Below are positions 1 through 8,660 of a stretch of DNA of 56,566 bases, in pieces (the stretch's first letter is position 1; each line of letters begins with the position of its first letter). The notes under the pieces were generated by a model that saw only the letters and a program-made list of their open reading frames with translations, was not told where the DNA came from and made no database searches. The DNA is from an uncultured Mucispirillum sp. (lineage in GTDB: Bacteria > Chrysiogenota > Deferribacteres > Deferribacterales > Mucispirillaceae), in the NCBI GenBank assembly GCA_944326705.1, contig CALVEY010000015.1:1-56566 (forward strand). The letters are read 5' to 3'. Made by a program: the position numbers and the translations under genes.

Positions 1-89
1 TTTAACTCTAGTAAATATTTTATTTTAATTATTATATAGTTATTAGTATTATTATAAAAAAATGGGGGTGAAGCAGGAAATAAAAAAAC

Positions 90-118
90 TTGCAAGAATG
101 TAATTTAACCTGTAATAT
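90..118 (+). promoter_or_regulatory. Probable sigma-70 promoter of the HIT-lapAB-mutS cluster
   Basis: TTGCAA at 90-95 and TAATAT at 113-118 are separated by 17 bp, with a TG just before the -10. The HIT-protein start codon lies about 30 bases downstream behind a GGAG ribosome site. The region is AT-rich, so chance matches are possible. Confidence 0.4.
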
Positions 119-147
119 AAACTATTAAATTATATACTGGAGTATTT

Positions 148-654
148 ATGGATAGATTATGGGCCACATGGCGAATGGCTTATATTACAGGTGAGCATAA
201 AGATATCGGCTGTGTATTCTGCAATGCACCTAAAAGCACAAAAGATGAAGAAGTTTTAATATTACATAGAGGCTGCCACTGCTTTATTATAATGAACCTT
301 TTTCCTTATAATAATGGTCATGTGATGGTTATTCCTTACAGACATACTTCTGATGTTACCACATTAACAGATGAAGAATCTCTTGAAATGATGAAATTTA
401 CCCGCCTAATGACAAAAGTTATGAAAAAAACACTTAATCCAGAAGGGTTTAATATAGGTATGAATGTGGGAAGACCAGGTGGTGCAGGTATTGCTGACCA
501 TCTGCATATGCATATTGTGCCAAGATGGACAGGAGATACTAACTTTATGCCTGTTATAGGTGAAACAAGAGTCCTGTCTGAACATTTAGAAGCAACATAT
601 AAAAAACTTTATACTGCACTGCAGGAGGAGCTTAAAAATGATAAGAATATTTAA
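148..654 (+). CDS. HIT family protein, AP4A phosphorylase-like
   Basis: A 168-residue histidine-triad nucleotide-binding protein. The triad HLHMH is at residues 118-122, followed by IVPRWTGDTNFMP. The N-terminal RLWATWRMAYI and the NLFPYNNGHVMVIPYRH block resemble the actinobacterial AP4A phosphorylase-type HIT proteins (Rv2613c type) more than small Hint proteins. Cytoplasmic degradation of diadenosine polyphosphates is therefore the family-based expectation. The ATG is preceded by GGAG. The 3' end overlaps the next gene by 17 bases, so translation of the two is probably coupled. The substrate is not shown by the sequence. Confidence 0.85.
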   Translation: MDRLWATWRMAYITGEHKDIGCVFCNAPKSTKDEEVLILHRGCHCFIIMNLFPYNNGHVMVIPYRHTSDVTTLTDEESLEMMKFTRLMTKVMKKTLNPEGFNIGMNVGRPGGAGIADHLHMHIVPRWTGDTNFMPVIGETRVLSEHLEATYKKLYTALQEELKNDKNI

Positions 655-1027
655 ATTAATTATACAGGCAGTATTTATCGGCTATCTTATAATATTTTCT
701 GTAAGTAATGTGGAGACAGTTACATTTAAACCACTTATGAATGTGGCTACATACAATATTCCACTTTTTCTGCTTGTAATAATCACTCTTTTTATAGGTA
801 TAGTGATTGGTGCATTAGCAGTATGGGGCGAAAGCCTTGCATTAAAAAGCAGAATTAAAAAACTTAATAAAGAAATCAAAGCTGACCAGCAGGAAATAGA
901 AAGGCTGCAGAAATTAACCATCTCCCAGGAGCCTGCAAAACAGGAACCTGCAGCAGTAGAAGAAGTGAATAAAACAGAAGCACCTGCAGAAAATGCACAA
1001 AATGATATAAAAGACGCATTAAGGTAA
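638..1027 (+). CDS. lapA: LapA (DUF1049) domain inner-membrane protein
   Basis: A 129-residue protein with two hydrophobic segments (roughly residues 5-25 and 40-65), then a charged helical stretch and an Ala/Glu/Pro-rich tail. This is the layout of LapA (lipopolysaccharide assembly protein A, DUF1049). The start overlaps the HIT gene, and an AGGAGG-like site lies inside that gene's end. The next gene, 4 bases downstream, is LapB-like, which reproduces the lapAB pair of enterobacteria and supports the call. Expected role: inner-membrane partner of LapB in control of LPS synthesis. The tail is longer than in the E. coli protein. Confidence 0.75.
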   Translation: MIRIFKLIIQAVFIGYLIIFSVSNVETVTFKPLMNVATYNIPLFLLVIITLFIGIVIGALAVWGESLALKSRIKKLNKEIKADQQEIERLQKLTISQEPAKQEPAAVEEVNKTEAPAENAQNDIKDALR

Positions 1028-1031
1028 TATT

Positions 1032-2132
1032 ATGAACTATACAGAGATTGCAAGTATATCGCTGGCTATAATAATAGCAGTAGTTTTTATATTTTTCTTA
1101 ACTAGAAGAAACACTGTTAAACAGCCTAAAAAAACACATATTTCTGTTGTAAATGCTCTATCTGCTTTTTTTAATGGCGATGATAATACAGCTATAGAAA
1201 AACTGAAAGATATAGCTTTTAAAGGGGGAGCAAACCCAGAAATATATTTAATATTAGGCTTTTTATTTAGAAGAAAAGGCGATTTCACACGAGCTGCCCA
1301 AATCCATGAAATGATGCTTGGAAATAATGAGCTTGATAAAGATTTTAAAAACGCTTTAATAGGCGAATTAGCAGAAGATTATATGCTTGCAGGTCAGTAT
1401 GCAAAAGCAGTATCACTTTTACAGAATGAAAGCCAGGTAATGAATAACCCTGATAATATTATAACTATGGCAAAAAGTGCCCTTTATTCTCAAAGCTACG
1501 ATAATGCTTTGCAATACCATATGAAATATCATAAAATAACAGGCAAATATCTGCCAGGTTTTTTTGAAAAATGTATGGTAGAAAAAGCAGTGAATGCAGC
1601 AAATCCGCAGGCTTCTTTTAAGCATATTAAATCAGCTTTAGAAGAAAATAAAAAATGCCGCCCTGCAAGGATTATTAAAGGGCTTTTATTCTTAAAAACT
1701 GATAAAGTGCAGAAAGCAGTTGATGAATTCCAGCAGATTATAGAAGAAGGACTGCTTAGAGATATGGACGACTTTAAAAATGTGGAAAAAGCATATATTG
1801 CAGCAGGCAAAGAAGGTGAGCTTACTGCCCTTTTAAGACAGCAGGCATCAGAAGGAGCATTAAACCCATTTATACATATAGCGCTGGCAGAAAAATATGA
1901 ATATAACAATGAGAATGAAAGTGCTAAAACTATCTTAGAATCATATATTGAACAGCCCGATGCTAAAATTATAGCAGCAAAAGTATATGCAGAAAAATTT
2001 AATAATAAATTTATAGGTCATATAGTAAAAGACGCATATTCTTATAAATGCAGAAACTGCGGCTTTGAAACAAACCAGTATAAAGATGACTGTCCTAAAT
2101 GCAGTGCTTATGACAGTATTTATCCAAAATAA
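1032..2132 (+). CDS. lapB: LapB/YciM-like TPR protein with rubredoxin-type zinc knuckle
   Basis: 366 residues: one N-terminal transmembrane segment (about 7-25), a long run of TPR-type helical repeats, and a C-terminal four-cysteine knuckle (CRNCGF near residue 338, then CPKC). This is the architecture of LapB/YciM, which in E. coli promotes FtsH-dependent turnover of LpxC and so sets LPS synthesis. The gene follows lapA with a 4-base gap. Sequence outside the knuckle is divergent, so the family is assigned from architecture and context. Confidence 0.75.
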   Translation: MNYTEIASISLAIIIAVVFIFFLTRRNTVKQPKKTHISVVNALSAFFNGDDNTAIEKLKDIAFKGGANPEIYLILGFLFRRKGDFTRAAQIHEMMLGNNELDKDFKNALIGELAEDYMLAGQYAKAVSLLQNESQVMNNPDNIITMAKSALYSQSYDNALQYHMKYHKITGKYLPGFFEKCMVEKAVNAANPQASFKHIKSALEENKKCRPARIIKGLLFLKTDKVQKAVDEFQQIIEEGLLRDMDDFKNVEKAYIAAGKEGELTALLRQQASEGALNPFIHIALAEKYEYNNENESAKTILESYIEQPDAKIIAAKVYAEKFNNKFIGHIVKDAYSYKCRNCGFETNQYKDDCPKCSAYDSIYPK

Positions 2133-2149
2133 CAGTAATTAAGGCAGAA

Positions 2150-4693
2150 ATGGAAAGACCAAAAAATGTTACGCCGGCAATGGCGCAGTTTTATGATATA
2201 AAAGAGCAGTATCCAGATTCTATTCTTTTTTTCCGTATGGGTGATTTTTATGAAATGTTTGGAGATGATGCTCTTACGGCTTCTAAAATATTAGGTATTG
2301 CTCTTACCTGCCGTAATAAATCATCAGAAAATCAGATACCTTTATGCGGCATACCTTACCATTCTTATATGCCATACCTTGTAAAGCTTTTAAAGGCAGG
2401 AAAAAAAGTGGCAATATGTGAGCAGTTAGAAGACCCTAAAATGGTTAAAGGTGTTGTAAAAAGAGGTGTTACTAGAGTTGTTACTCCTGCAACAGCAATA
2501 GAAGATGAAGCAGTTGTTACTTTTGATAATAACTTTTTAGTAAGCCTTTATGCTGAACTTGATAAAGTATATGCAGCGGCAGTTGATGTAACTACTGGCG
2601 AAACTTATTTAAAAACTATACCAGTAGATACTTTAGAAGAAAATACTTATTCAATGGAAGCAAAGGAAGTTATTGCAAATATTGATATAGATATAAATAA
2701 TATACCTGTAACTATAAGAAATCCTGGAAAACATTATAACACAGCATTAAACAGAGTGCTTACCCATTATTCTGTTACAAGTGAAAAAGCATTATTTATT
2801 GAAGATAAAGGCTATATCTGGGCGCTTGCTATGATACTAGATTATCTTGATGACTTAATACTTACCACAAAGCTTATGCTGCCTGTTACATTAAATGATA
2901 CTGATAACTTAATAATAGACAGTGTTGCTTCTTCCACATTAGAGCTTACAAACTCTACTGCAGGAAAAGATAATACATTATTTTACATTCTTAACCAGAC
3001 ATCAACGCCTATGGGTGCAAGGTTTTTAAAAAATACAATCACAAGACCTTTAAGAAATGCTGCTCAGATTAATACAAGGCTTGATATAGTAGAATACTTT
3101 ATAAATAATCCGTCATTTTTAAGCACAGTTAATGGTCTTTTATCTAATATATTTGATATAGAGCGTATTACATCAAGACTTATTTCTGGCAGGGCTACAC
3201 CAAAAGATTTAATATGGCTTAAATTATCTATTAAAAATATTCCAGAGCTTGATGCTATGCTTCAGTCTGTGCCAGATATTTTTGCAAAGTATAAGCTTGA
3301 TTCTCAGGAAGAACTTTATTTTTTAATTGAAAAATCAATAAATGATGAGCCCCCTGCAGCTATTAAAGAAGGCGGTATTATAAAAAGCGGATATAACAGC
3401 CATGTAGATGAGCTTAGAGATATTAAGCATAACGGCAAATCGTTAATATTAGAGATAGAAGAAAGAGAAAGGAAAGCAACAGGCATAAGTCAGCTGAAAA
3501 TTGGCTATAACAAAGTGTTTGGATATTATTTTGAAGTTTCAAGGATAAATGCTCCAAAAATGCCGTCATACTTTGAAAGAAAGCAGACTCTTGCAAACAG
3601 TGAGCGTTTTATTACAGAAGAATTAAGAGAGCTTGAAAATAAAATATTAAATGCAGAAGAAAAGCTTGCAGATATTGAATATTCTTTATTTCAGGATATA
3701 AGAAAGTATGCTTCAAGCAAGGCAGAAAATTTAAGGCAGCTTGCAAAACTTATTGCAGAGATTGATACTATTGCAGCTTTTGCAAATATAAGTATAAAAA
3801 ATAACTACAGCCGTCCAAAAATAGTAGAAAATGGTATAATAAATATAAAAGAAGGCAGACACCCTGTTGTAGAAAATAAAAGTAAAGATGCTTTTGTGCC
3901 AAATGATTTTTACTTAGATAACGACGAAAACAGGCTTTTAATTATAACAGGGCCTAATATGAGCGGTAAAAGTACATATCTTCGCTCCAGCGCATTAATT
4001 GCTGTTATGGCACACTGTGGCTGTTTTGTGCCTGCTGAAATGGCAGAAATACCACTGCTTGACAGGATTTTTACACGGGTTGGCGCAAGTGATAACCTTT
4101 CCCGCGGTGAATCTACTTTTATGGTGGAAATGGTAGAGACTGCCAATATTTTAAAAAATGCTACAAAAAATTCTCTTATTATACTTGATGAGATAGGCAG
4201 GGGCACATCTACTTTTGATGGTATTTCTATTGCCTGGGCAGTGGCAGAACATATATTAAATAATATTGGTGCAAAAACATTATTTGCTACCCATTATTTT
4301 GAGCTTACAGAAATAGGTGAAAAAGGCAAAGGTGCACAAAACTATACTGTAAGCGTAGAAGAATGGAATAATGAAGTAATATTTTTAAGAAAAGTTATAA
4401 AAGGCACAGCTGATAAAAGCTATGGTATATATGTAGGTAAAATGGCAGGACTTCCTGAAAGTGTAATAAAAAGAGCAAACGAAGTGCTTTCTGATTTAGA
4501 AAACCATGAAGATATTGCACTTATGCAGGAAAAAGAGCAGCCTAAGCATAAACAAAGATTTGTGCAGCCTATACTTGTTTTTGATGATTCTCACCCTGTA
4601 ATAGATGAGCTTAAATCTATGGATGTAGATAATATTACACCTATACAGGCTGTGCAGATTTTATCTGAATTAAAGAAAAAAGCACTTCAATAA
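2150..4693 (+). CDS. mutS: DNA mismatch repair protein MutS
   Basis: 847 residues, full length for MutS1. The N-terminal mismatch-binding domain has the Phe-x-Glu signature (GDFYEMFGDDA, near residue 35). The C-terminal ATPase carries Walker A GPNMSGKST (about 600-608) and Walker B LIILDEIGRGTSTFDG (about 675-690). It recognises mispairs and starts excision repair with MutL. It follows the lapB-like gene by 17 bases on the same strand. The state of mismatch repair matters here because it affects the slippage rate of the poly-C promoters elsewhere in the window. Confidence 0.97.
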   Translation: MERPKNVTPAMAQFYDIKEQYPDSILFFRMGDFYEMFGDDALTASKILGIALTCRNKSSENQIPLCGIPYHSYMPYLVKLLKAGKKVAICEQLEDPKMVKGVVKRGVTRVVTPATAIEDEAVVTFDNNFLVSLYAELDKVYAAAVDVTTGETYLKTIPVDTLEENTYSMEAKEVIANIDIDINNIPVTIRNPGKHYNTALNRVLTHYSVTSEKALFIEDKGYIWALAMILDYLDDLILTTKLMLPVTLNDTDNLIIDSVASSTLELTNSTAGKDNTLFYILNQTSTPMGARFLKNTITRPLRNAAQINTRLDIVEYFINNPSFLSTVNGLLSNIFDIERITSRLISGRATPKDLIWLKLSIKNIPELDAMLQSVPDIFAKYKLDSQEELYFLIEKSINDEPPAAIKEGGIIKSGYNSHVDELRDIKHNGKSLILEIEERERKATGISQLKIGYNKVFGYYFEVSRINAPKMPSYFERKQTLANSERFITEELRELENKILNAEEKLADIEYSLFQDIRKYASSKAENLRQLAKLIAEIDTIAAFANISIKNNYSRPKIVENGIINIKEGRHPVVENKSKDAFVPNDFYLDNDENRLLIITGPNMSGKSTYLRSSALIAVMAHCGCFVPAEMAEIPLLDRIFTRVGASDNLSRGESTFMVEMVETANILKNATKNSLIILDEIGRGTSTFDGISIAWAVAEHILNNIGAKTLFATHYFELTEIGEKGKGAQNYTVSVEEWNNEVIFLRKVIKGTADKSYGIYVGKMAGLPESVIKRANEVLSDLENHEDIALMQEKEQPKHKQRFVQPILVFDDSHPVIDELKSMDVDNITPIQAVQILSELKKKALQ

Positions 4694-4708
4694 AAGGAGG
4701 ATATTTTT

Positions 4709-5017
4709 ATGAAATGCCCAGTATGTAAAGACAAAGATTTAGTAATGAGTGAAAGAAACGGTATCGAGATTGACTACTGTCCAGAATGCCGTGGTGTATG
4801 GCTTGATAGAGGGGAGCTTGATAAAATAATTGAGCGTAATATGGCTTCTCAGCAGGAAACATACAGAGAACCTGCACCACAAAAAGAATACAGAGAAGAA
4901 AAATATTATGAAAATAAAAAACATTATGATGATGACTATAAATATCACGATAAACACAGCCATTATGGTAAACATAAAAAAAGAAGCTTTTTAAGCGATA
5001 TTTTTGATTTTGATTAG
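4709..5017 (+). CDS. TFIIB-type zinc-ribbon protein with charged His/Tyr/Lys-rich tail
   Basis: 102 residues. The N-terminal half is a zf-TFIIB-type zinc ribbon: CPVC at residues 3-6, CPEC at about 25-28, and the typical GVWLDRGELDKII helix. The C-terminal half is disordered in appearance, rich in Tyr, Lys, His, Asp and Glu, and ends RSFLSDIFDFD. A strong AAAGGAGG site precedes the ATG. The family is widespread in bacteria and its function is poorly defined; nucleic-acid or metal binding is plausible. It lies 15 bases after mutS and may be co-transcribed with it. Confidence 0.85.
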   Translation: MKCPVCKDKDLVMSERNGIEIDYCPECRGVWLDRGELDKIIERNMASQQETYREPAPQKEYREEKYYENKKHYDDDYKYHDKHSHYGKHKKRSFLSDIFDFD

Positions 5018-5033
5018 TATAATAAATATAATA

Positions 5034-5073
5034 TAGCTGGATACATTAAAAGAATCTTATAATGTTCCAGCTA
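5034..5073. repeat. Inverted repeat TAGCTGGA / TCCAGCTA
   Basis: Perfect 8-bp arms at 5034-5041 and 5066-5073 flank a 24-base loop. It sits just after the zinc-ribbon gene and could be a weak terminator or the edge of the repeat beside it. There is no long T-run, so terminator function is uncertain. Confidence 0.5.
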
Positions 5074-5084
5074 GTAAAAATTAT

Positions 5085-5126
5085 AGACTCTTCGGCTCCG
5101 CTAGCACTTCGCATCAAGGTGACACA
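5085..5126. repeat. Dispersed intergenic repeat fragment (degenerate)
   Basis: A GC-richer patch in the 302-base gap at 5018-5319, with the pattern ACTCTTCGGCTCCGCT then CTTCGCATCAAGGTGACAC. It resembles the reverse complement of the patch at 19169-19204 (TGTCATATGAGC, AGCGAACGAAGT). It is followed at about 5138-5160 by AAAAAAATGGGGTGAAGCAG, which is nearly repeated at 55-76. I read these as remnants of a dispersed non-coding repeat. A 68-codon open frame across it (5062-5268) has no ribosome site and is not called. Confidence 0.4.
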
Positions 5127-5264
5127 CGGTGTTTTAAAAAAATGGGGTGAAGCAGTAAAAAGACACTCTTTGTCGCTTATATATAATATTTATATAGTAG
5201 AGATAATAATGAAATATTTACCACACATTATTATTTTAGAATATTTAAGTTTTCAAAAATATAC

Positions 5265-5294
5265 TTGACATTTAAACTCTTAAATGACTAGAAT
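5265..5294 (+). promoter_or_regulatory. Probable promoter of the lipoprotein/outer-membrane operon
   Basis: TTGACA at 5265-5270 and TAGAAT at 5289-5294 are separated by 18 bp. The start codon of the lipoprotein is at 5320 behind AGGAGGA. Unlike the three poly-C promoters, the spacer here is mixed sequence of near-normal length. Confidence 0.55.
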
Positions 5295-5319
5295 TGTCAT
5301 AGTATTTTTAGGAGGATTT

Positions 5320-6309
5320 ATGAAAAATAAATTACTGGTTTTTTTATTATTACTTTTTACTATGGCTGTTAGTGGCTGTGGAGAAAGTATTTTTGAAATA
5401 GGTGGTAATGATAAATCACCTGAAGCATTAGATGCTACAATCAAAAAAGCATTTATGGATAAAGATTATGATACTATATTAAGTATTTATTCATCAGATA
5501 ATTATACTTATTTTTCTGATGAAGCAGCTCATAATTATGTTGCTGCATTATTAGGTAAAGGTGGCTTTAATATAATAAATGGACTAGATTTCTTTTTTGG
5601 AAATAATACAGCTAATACAAGCGATATGTATCAAATGATTTATTCTATAATAGGCATAGATAATGGAAGTATAGAACAAGTAAATACTGTTAAATCCTAT
5701 TTTGATAAGGCTGCTAATGTCTGCAATACTGTAACATGCACAAGATTAGGTGGAGAAATAAATATAAATACAGATGGGACATCAATCTGCAGTGTACAGC
5801 AAAGCACTAACCAGGCAGTATTAGATAACAGCACTGCCTTTGTATGTTCTTTATCAGGTGCTTTTGGAACTGTAACAAATTTATCAAATACTGTAAACAC
5901 ATTAGCTGATATAGCACACATAGATATAAGCAATATTGATATTACTTCTCAGGCAGGTATACAAGAAGTTGTTAATCAAATTGAAAGTAAGGGTCAAAAT
6001 TTAACTACATTAGCACAAGATTTAACCGATGATACCTTAAAAGATTTAGCAAATACTTTAAACACTCTTGATAGTAATTTAGGTAATTTTACAAGTATTG
6101 TAGGTAATATCGATGGTGTAAATGAAGTGTTAGCAGACCTTAAAGACACAAGTTCTAACTCTTTCACTACTCAATCACTAAGAGGTGGCTTAGAACAATA
6201 TTTAACAAGTATCGGCTCATCAAATAATACTGGCAATACTGGTAATACAGGCGGCAATATATATGAAACAGGAAATATAAATGGAGCGAGTGATAGCTAT
6301 GAATATTAA
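5320..6309 (+). CDS. Putative lipoprotein of unknown function
   Basis: 329 residues from the ATG at 5320, chosen because AGGAGGA precedes it and a signal peptide begins there; an upstream in-frame start at 5284 lies in the promoter. The signal peptide ends in a VSGC lipobox, and the residue after Cys is Gly, so outer-membrane sorting is possible. The mature part is Asn/Thr/Asp-rich with alpha-helical stretches and four cysteines in the middle (two in a CNTVTC motif). The C-terminus is a Gly/Asn/Thr low-complexity tail. No known domain is recognised. It overlaps the next gene, an outer-membrane protein, suggesting one surface operon. Confidence 0.8.
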   Translation: MKNKLLVFLLLLFTMAVSGCGESIFEIGGNDKSPEALDATIKKAFMDKDYDTILSIYSSDNYTYFSDEAAHNYVAALLGKGGFNIINGLDFFFGNNTANTSDMYQMIYSIIGIDNGSIEQVNTVKSYFDKAANVCNTVTCTRLGGEININTDGTSICSVQQSTNQAVLDNSTAFVCSLSGAFGTVTNLSNTVNTLADIAHIDISNIDITSQAGIQEVVNQIESKGQNLTTLAQDLTDDTLKDLANTLNTLDSNLGNFTSIVGNIDGVNEVLADLKDTSSNSFTTQSLRGGLEQYLTSIGSSNNTGNTGNTGGNIYETGNINGASDSYEY

Positions 6310-7426
6310 AATTATAAATAAATTTTTATTTGTTAGTTTTTTTATACTTATCCCTGTTTTTACAGGCTATGCACAGAATGTTTCAATGGAATATTCACGA
6401 GTAATGTCTTCTGTAAGAGCTATGGGTATGGGTAATGCTTTTTATGGTGTAAGTGATGATAAGTGGGCTGCTTTTTATAACCCAGCAGGGCTTGCAAGAA
6501 ACAAAATGCACTGGCAGTTAGATTTGGTACCTTTAACTATTGGTGTTAATAATAATATATTATCTACTGGGACAGATGTATTAAGCGGTGGTTTTAATAC
6601 TAATAATCTTGGCAATACTATAAGTAACCTTTTAGGCTCATACAATAATATTGCACCTATTAACTGGTATACTGCTTTTACATACAAAAACTGGTCATTT
6701 GGTTTTTTTGTAAATGCTAATGTAAATCTTTTAACATACAATAATGTTAACCCAACTGTTGGTGCAAAAGTCAGAGGTGACGCAGGTGCAGTTGTTACAT
6801 ATGCACACTCTTTTTTAGAAGATAAATCTCTGCATTTTGGTGTATCACTTTATGGTCTTTATAGAGTAGGTTATCAAGGAATGTATAATGCTGTAGATGC
6901 AGCTGGCATTGATACAAATGCTCTTTTAAATGATGTTTTAAATAATACAGGCTGGGGTATATTTTTAAGTGCAGGTGTAATGTATGAACTTCCTTGGCTT
7001 AGAAAAGTTTTAAATCCTCGTGTAGGTGTATCTCTTAATGATATAGGTTATCAAACCATGAAATCATATAACAGAATAGACCCATCATTAAATTTAAGTT
7101 TTGCAATATCACCTAACTGGAAAATGATATCTTCAAATATAGTGGTAGATTTCAATGACATATTATTTACAAATGGCGATGACCAGTCTTTTGGTAAAAG
7201 AGTAAATATTGGTGCAGAAATAGGTTTTTGGAACAGGATATTTTTAAGAACTGGGCTGCATCAAGGCTACTGGACAGCTGGTGCAGGTTTAGATATTTGG
7301 TTAATCAGGTTAAATTATGCATATTATACAGAAGAGCTTGGAGCATATGCTGGTCAAATCCCAGATGAAAGACATGTTATTGAGATTGTGCTTGGCTGGG
7401 ATATGATGCAGAAAAGACAAGATTAG
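6299..7426 (+). CDS. PorV/FadL-like outer-membrane beta-barrel protein
   Basis: 375 residues from the ATG at 6299 (an in-frame ATG at 6281 is also open). GGAG at 6283-6286 and the signal peptide, which ends TGYAQ, favour 6299. The mature start has the RAMGMGNAFYGVSDDKWA and FYNPAGLA motifs typical of PorV/UPF0164/FadL-type barrels. The rest alternates aromatic and polar residues in beta-strand fashion, ending with a terminal strand near VLGWDM. Family members are outer-membrane channels or secretion-associated barrels; the ligand is unknown. The start overlaps the preceding lipoprotein gene by 11 bases. Confidence 0.75.
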   Translation: MNIKIINKFLFVSFFILIPVFTGYAQNVSMEYSRVMSSVRAMGMGNAFYGVSDDKWAAFYNPAGLARNKMHWQLDLVPLTIGVNNNILSTGTDVLSGGFNTNNLGNTISNLLGSYNNIAPINWYTAFTYKNWSFGFFVNANVNLLTYNNVNPTVGAKVRGDAGAVVTYAHSFLEDKSLHFGVSLYGLYRVGYQGMYNAVDAAGIDTNALLNDVLNNTGWGIFLSAGVMYELPWLRKVLNPRVGVSLNDIGYQTMKSYNRIDPSLNLSFAISPNWKMISSNIVVDFNDILFTNGDDQSFGKRVNIGAEIGFWNRIFLRTGLHQGYWTAGAGLDIWLIRLNYAYYTEELGAYAGQIPDERHVIEIVLGWDMMQKRQD

Positions 7427-7454
7427 TTGATTTTATGGTAATGAGGATAGAACA

Positions 7455-8090
7455 ATGAAGAAAATTATATTAACATTATTATTTACCATGGTAGCTGTTT
7501 TTAGTTATGCTCAAAATAATGATAATTTAAAAATGCAAATAATTGGCGATAATAGAAGCTGGCTTAATGAAGAATATAAAAGTAAATTTCAATATCCAGT
7601 AACAGCAGGTGTTTCTGTTTTTTACGATGCTTCTATTGCAAAATCAAATATAGGCACTTATAACCAATTTCATCATGGTGGTGGGGCTGCATTAACATCA
7701 AAATTAAGCTTTTCTAAATATTTAGCTTTTGGGCTTGATGTTTCTGTGGCAGGTGCTGCAAAAAAATTAAATAATGGAGTAAATTCAAACTTTACTTATT
7801 TTGCACTAGCACCATCTTTAATATTCCAAAGAGAAACAGAAAGAAACGAAGCAGGGCTTGTGCCATGGGGTGGTGTAGGTGTATTAATAACTGCCAATCA
7901 TTATGATGTAACAAATACAACTAATGGTGGTTTTGGTTTTACATTCAATGTAGGTTTAAGGTATAATTTTAAAGAAAACTTTTATACTGGCGGCCGTATT
8001 GATTATTTAGTATCACCTGTAGTAGATACTGTTCATAAGGGTGCATTACAAAGCATTAGAGTTGGTTTTGAAGCAGGGTATAGATTTTAG
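7455..8090 (+). CDS. Small outer-membrane beta-barrel protein
   Basis: 211 residues with a signal peptide ending FSYAQ. The mature part has amphipathic strands and ends VGFEAGYRF, a classical C-terminal aromatic barrel signature. Size suggests an 8- to 10-strand barrel of the OmpA/OmpW type, but no specific family is recognised. It lies 28 bases after the PorV-like gene on the same strand, and a terminator follows at 8139. It is probably the last gene of the surface operon starting at 5320. Confidence 0.75.
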   Translation: MKKIILTLLFTMVAVFSYAQNNDNLKMQIIGDNRSWLNEEYKSKFQYPVTAGVSVFYDASIAKSNIGTYNQFHHGGGAALTSKLSFSKYLAFGLDVSVAGAAKKLNNGVNSNFTYFALAPSLIFQRETERNEAGLVPWGGVGVLITANHYDVTNTTNGGFGFTFNVGLRYNFKENFYTGGRIDYLVSPVVDTVHKGALQSIRVGFEAGYRF

Positions 8091-8138
8091 ATACTTCAAA
8101 TACACATAATATTTATTTTTTATTTTAATATAATCTTT

Positions 8139-8168
8139 AAGCTCTGCATATTGCAGAGCTTAATTTTT
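8139..8168 (+). terminator. Rho-independent terminator
   Basis: Stem AAGCTCTGCA/TGCAGAGCTT with a short loop, followed by AATTTTTT. It closes the surface operon that ends at 8090. Confidence 0.8.
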
Positions 8169-8291
8169 TAACACATAAAATAAATTTATCTAAAAAATTT
8201 GGATAAGATATAAAAAAGTATGATAAAATACACATATTAAAAGAGATTGTCAAAAAATTATTTTTTCCACATTCTCTCACTCATCTATTAT

Positions 8292-8471
8292 CTTATAAAT
8301 ATTTTTAAACTCTGCACTTTATACTCTCTACATGCCCCTGCAGGTTTTCATGTTCTGCCATTGTGATAATATCATCACTTCCTGCCTGTAAAGCTGCTTT
8401 ATTATAATAAATAATACTTGAACGCTTAAAAAAATCATAAGTGCCAAGTGGTGAGAAAAATTTTACACTTC
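8292..8471 (-). pseudogene. hisD 3'-end fragment (copy A)
   Basis: The minus strand encodes a near-copy of about the last 55 residues of HisD, including FFSPLGTYDFFKRSSIIYY, a single-residue change to NKAALQAGSDD, and the terminal QGHVESIKCRV. The intact gene is at 11042-12310. Homology starts upstream of the stop codon region and breaks off near 8471, where an AT-rich sequence shared only with copy B begins. It has no start codon or upstream HisD sequence, so it is a remnant. A 77-codon frame (8305-8538) only reads through it. Confidence 0.9.
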
Positions 8472-8610
8472 CTTTTTTATTTTTACATAATTTTTTAAAA
8501 AAAATTATGCAAAAAGTTATTATAAAATCTATAAACATTTACAGCACATTAAGCAGCAGCTTATAAGATTTTATAAATTTAATAATAATTTTTTAAAAAA
8601 ACTTGACATT
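8292..8610. repeat. 0.32-kb direct repeat, copy A
   Basis: The hisD fragment plus an AT-rich stretch and the promoter -35 region are nearly identical to 10013-10331. Shared landmarks are TTATGCAAAAAGTTATTATA, CAGCACATTAAGCAGCAGC and the run into ACTTGACATT. The repeats differ by scattered substitutions and small indels in A/T runs. Confidence 0.9.
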
Positions 8611-8629
8611 CCCCCCCCCATGATATAAT
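8603..8629 (+). promoter_or_regulatory. Poly-C spacer promoter (C9), probably phase-variable
   Basis: TTGACA at 8603-8608 and TATAAT at 8624-8629, with an extended -10 TG at 8621-8622. The spacer is 15 bp and holds an uninterrupted C9 run (8611-8619). The optimal spacer of 17 bp would need C11. Slippage in such a run is the known on/off mechanism for neisserial porA and opc. It drives the lipoprotein gene at 8661. Confidence 0.75.
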
Positions 8630-8660
8630 GCGAATAACCAATATAATTTAAGGGGGATTT

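Noticed and set aside
5062-5268. 68-codon open frame after the zinc-ribbon gene
   Set aside because: It runs across the degenerate intergenic repeat, has no ribosome site and no protein-like composition.
8305-8538. 77-codon minus-strand frame considered as a small gene
   Set aside because: It is the hisD 3' fragment read through; the upstream part is AT-rich filler with no start context.
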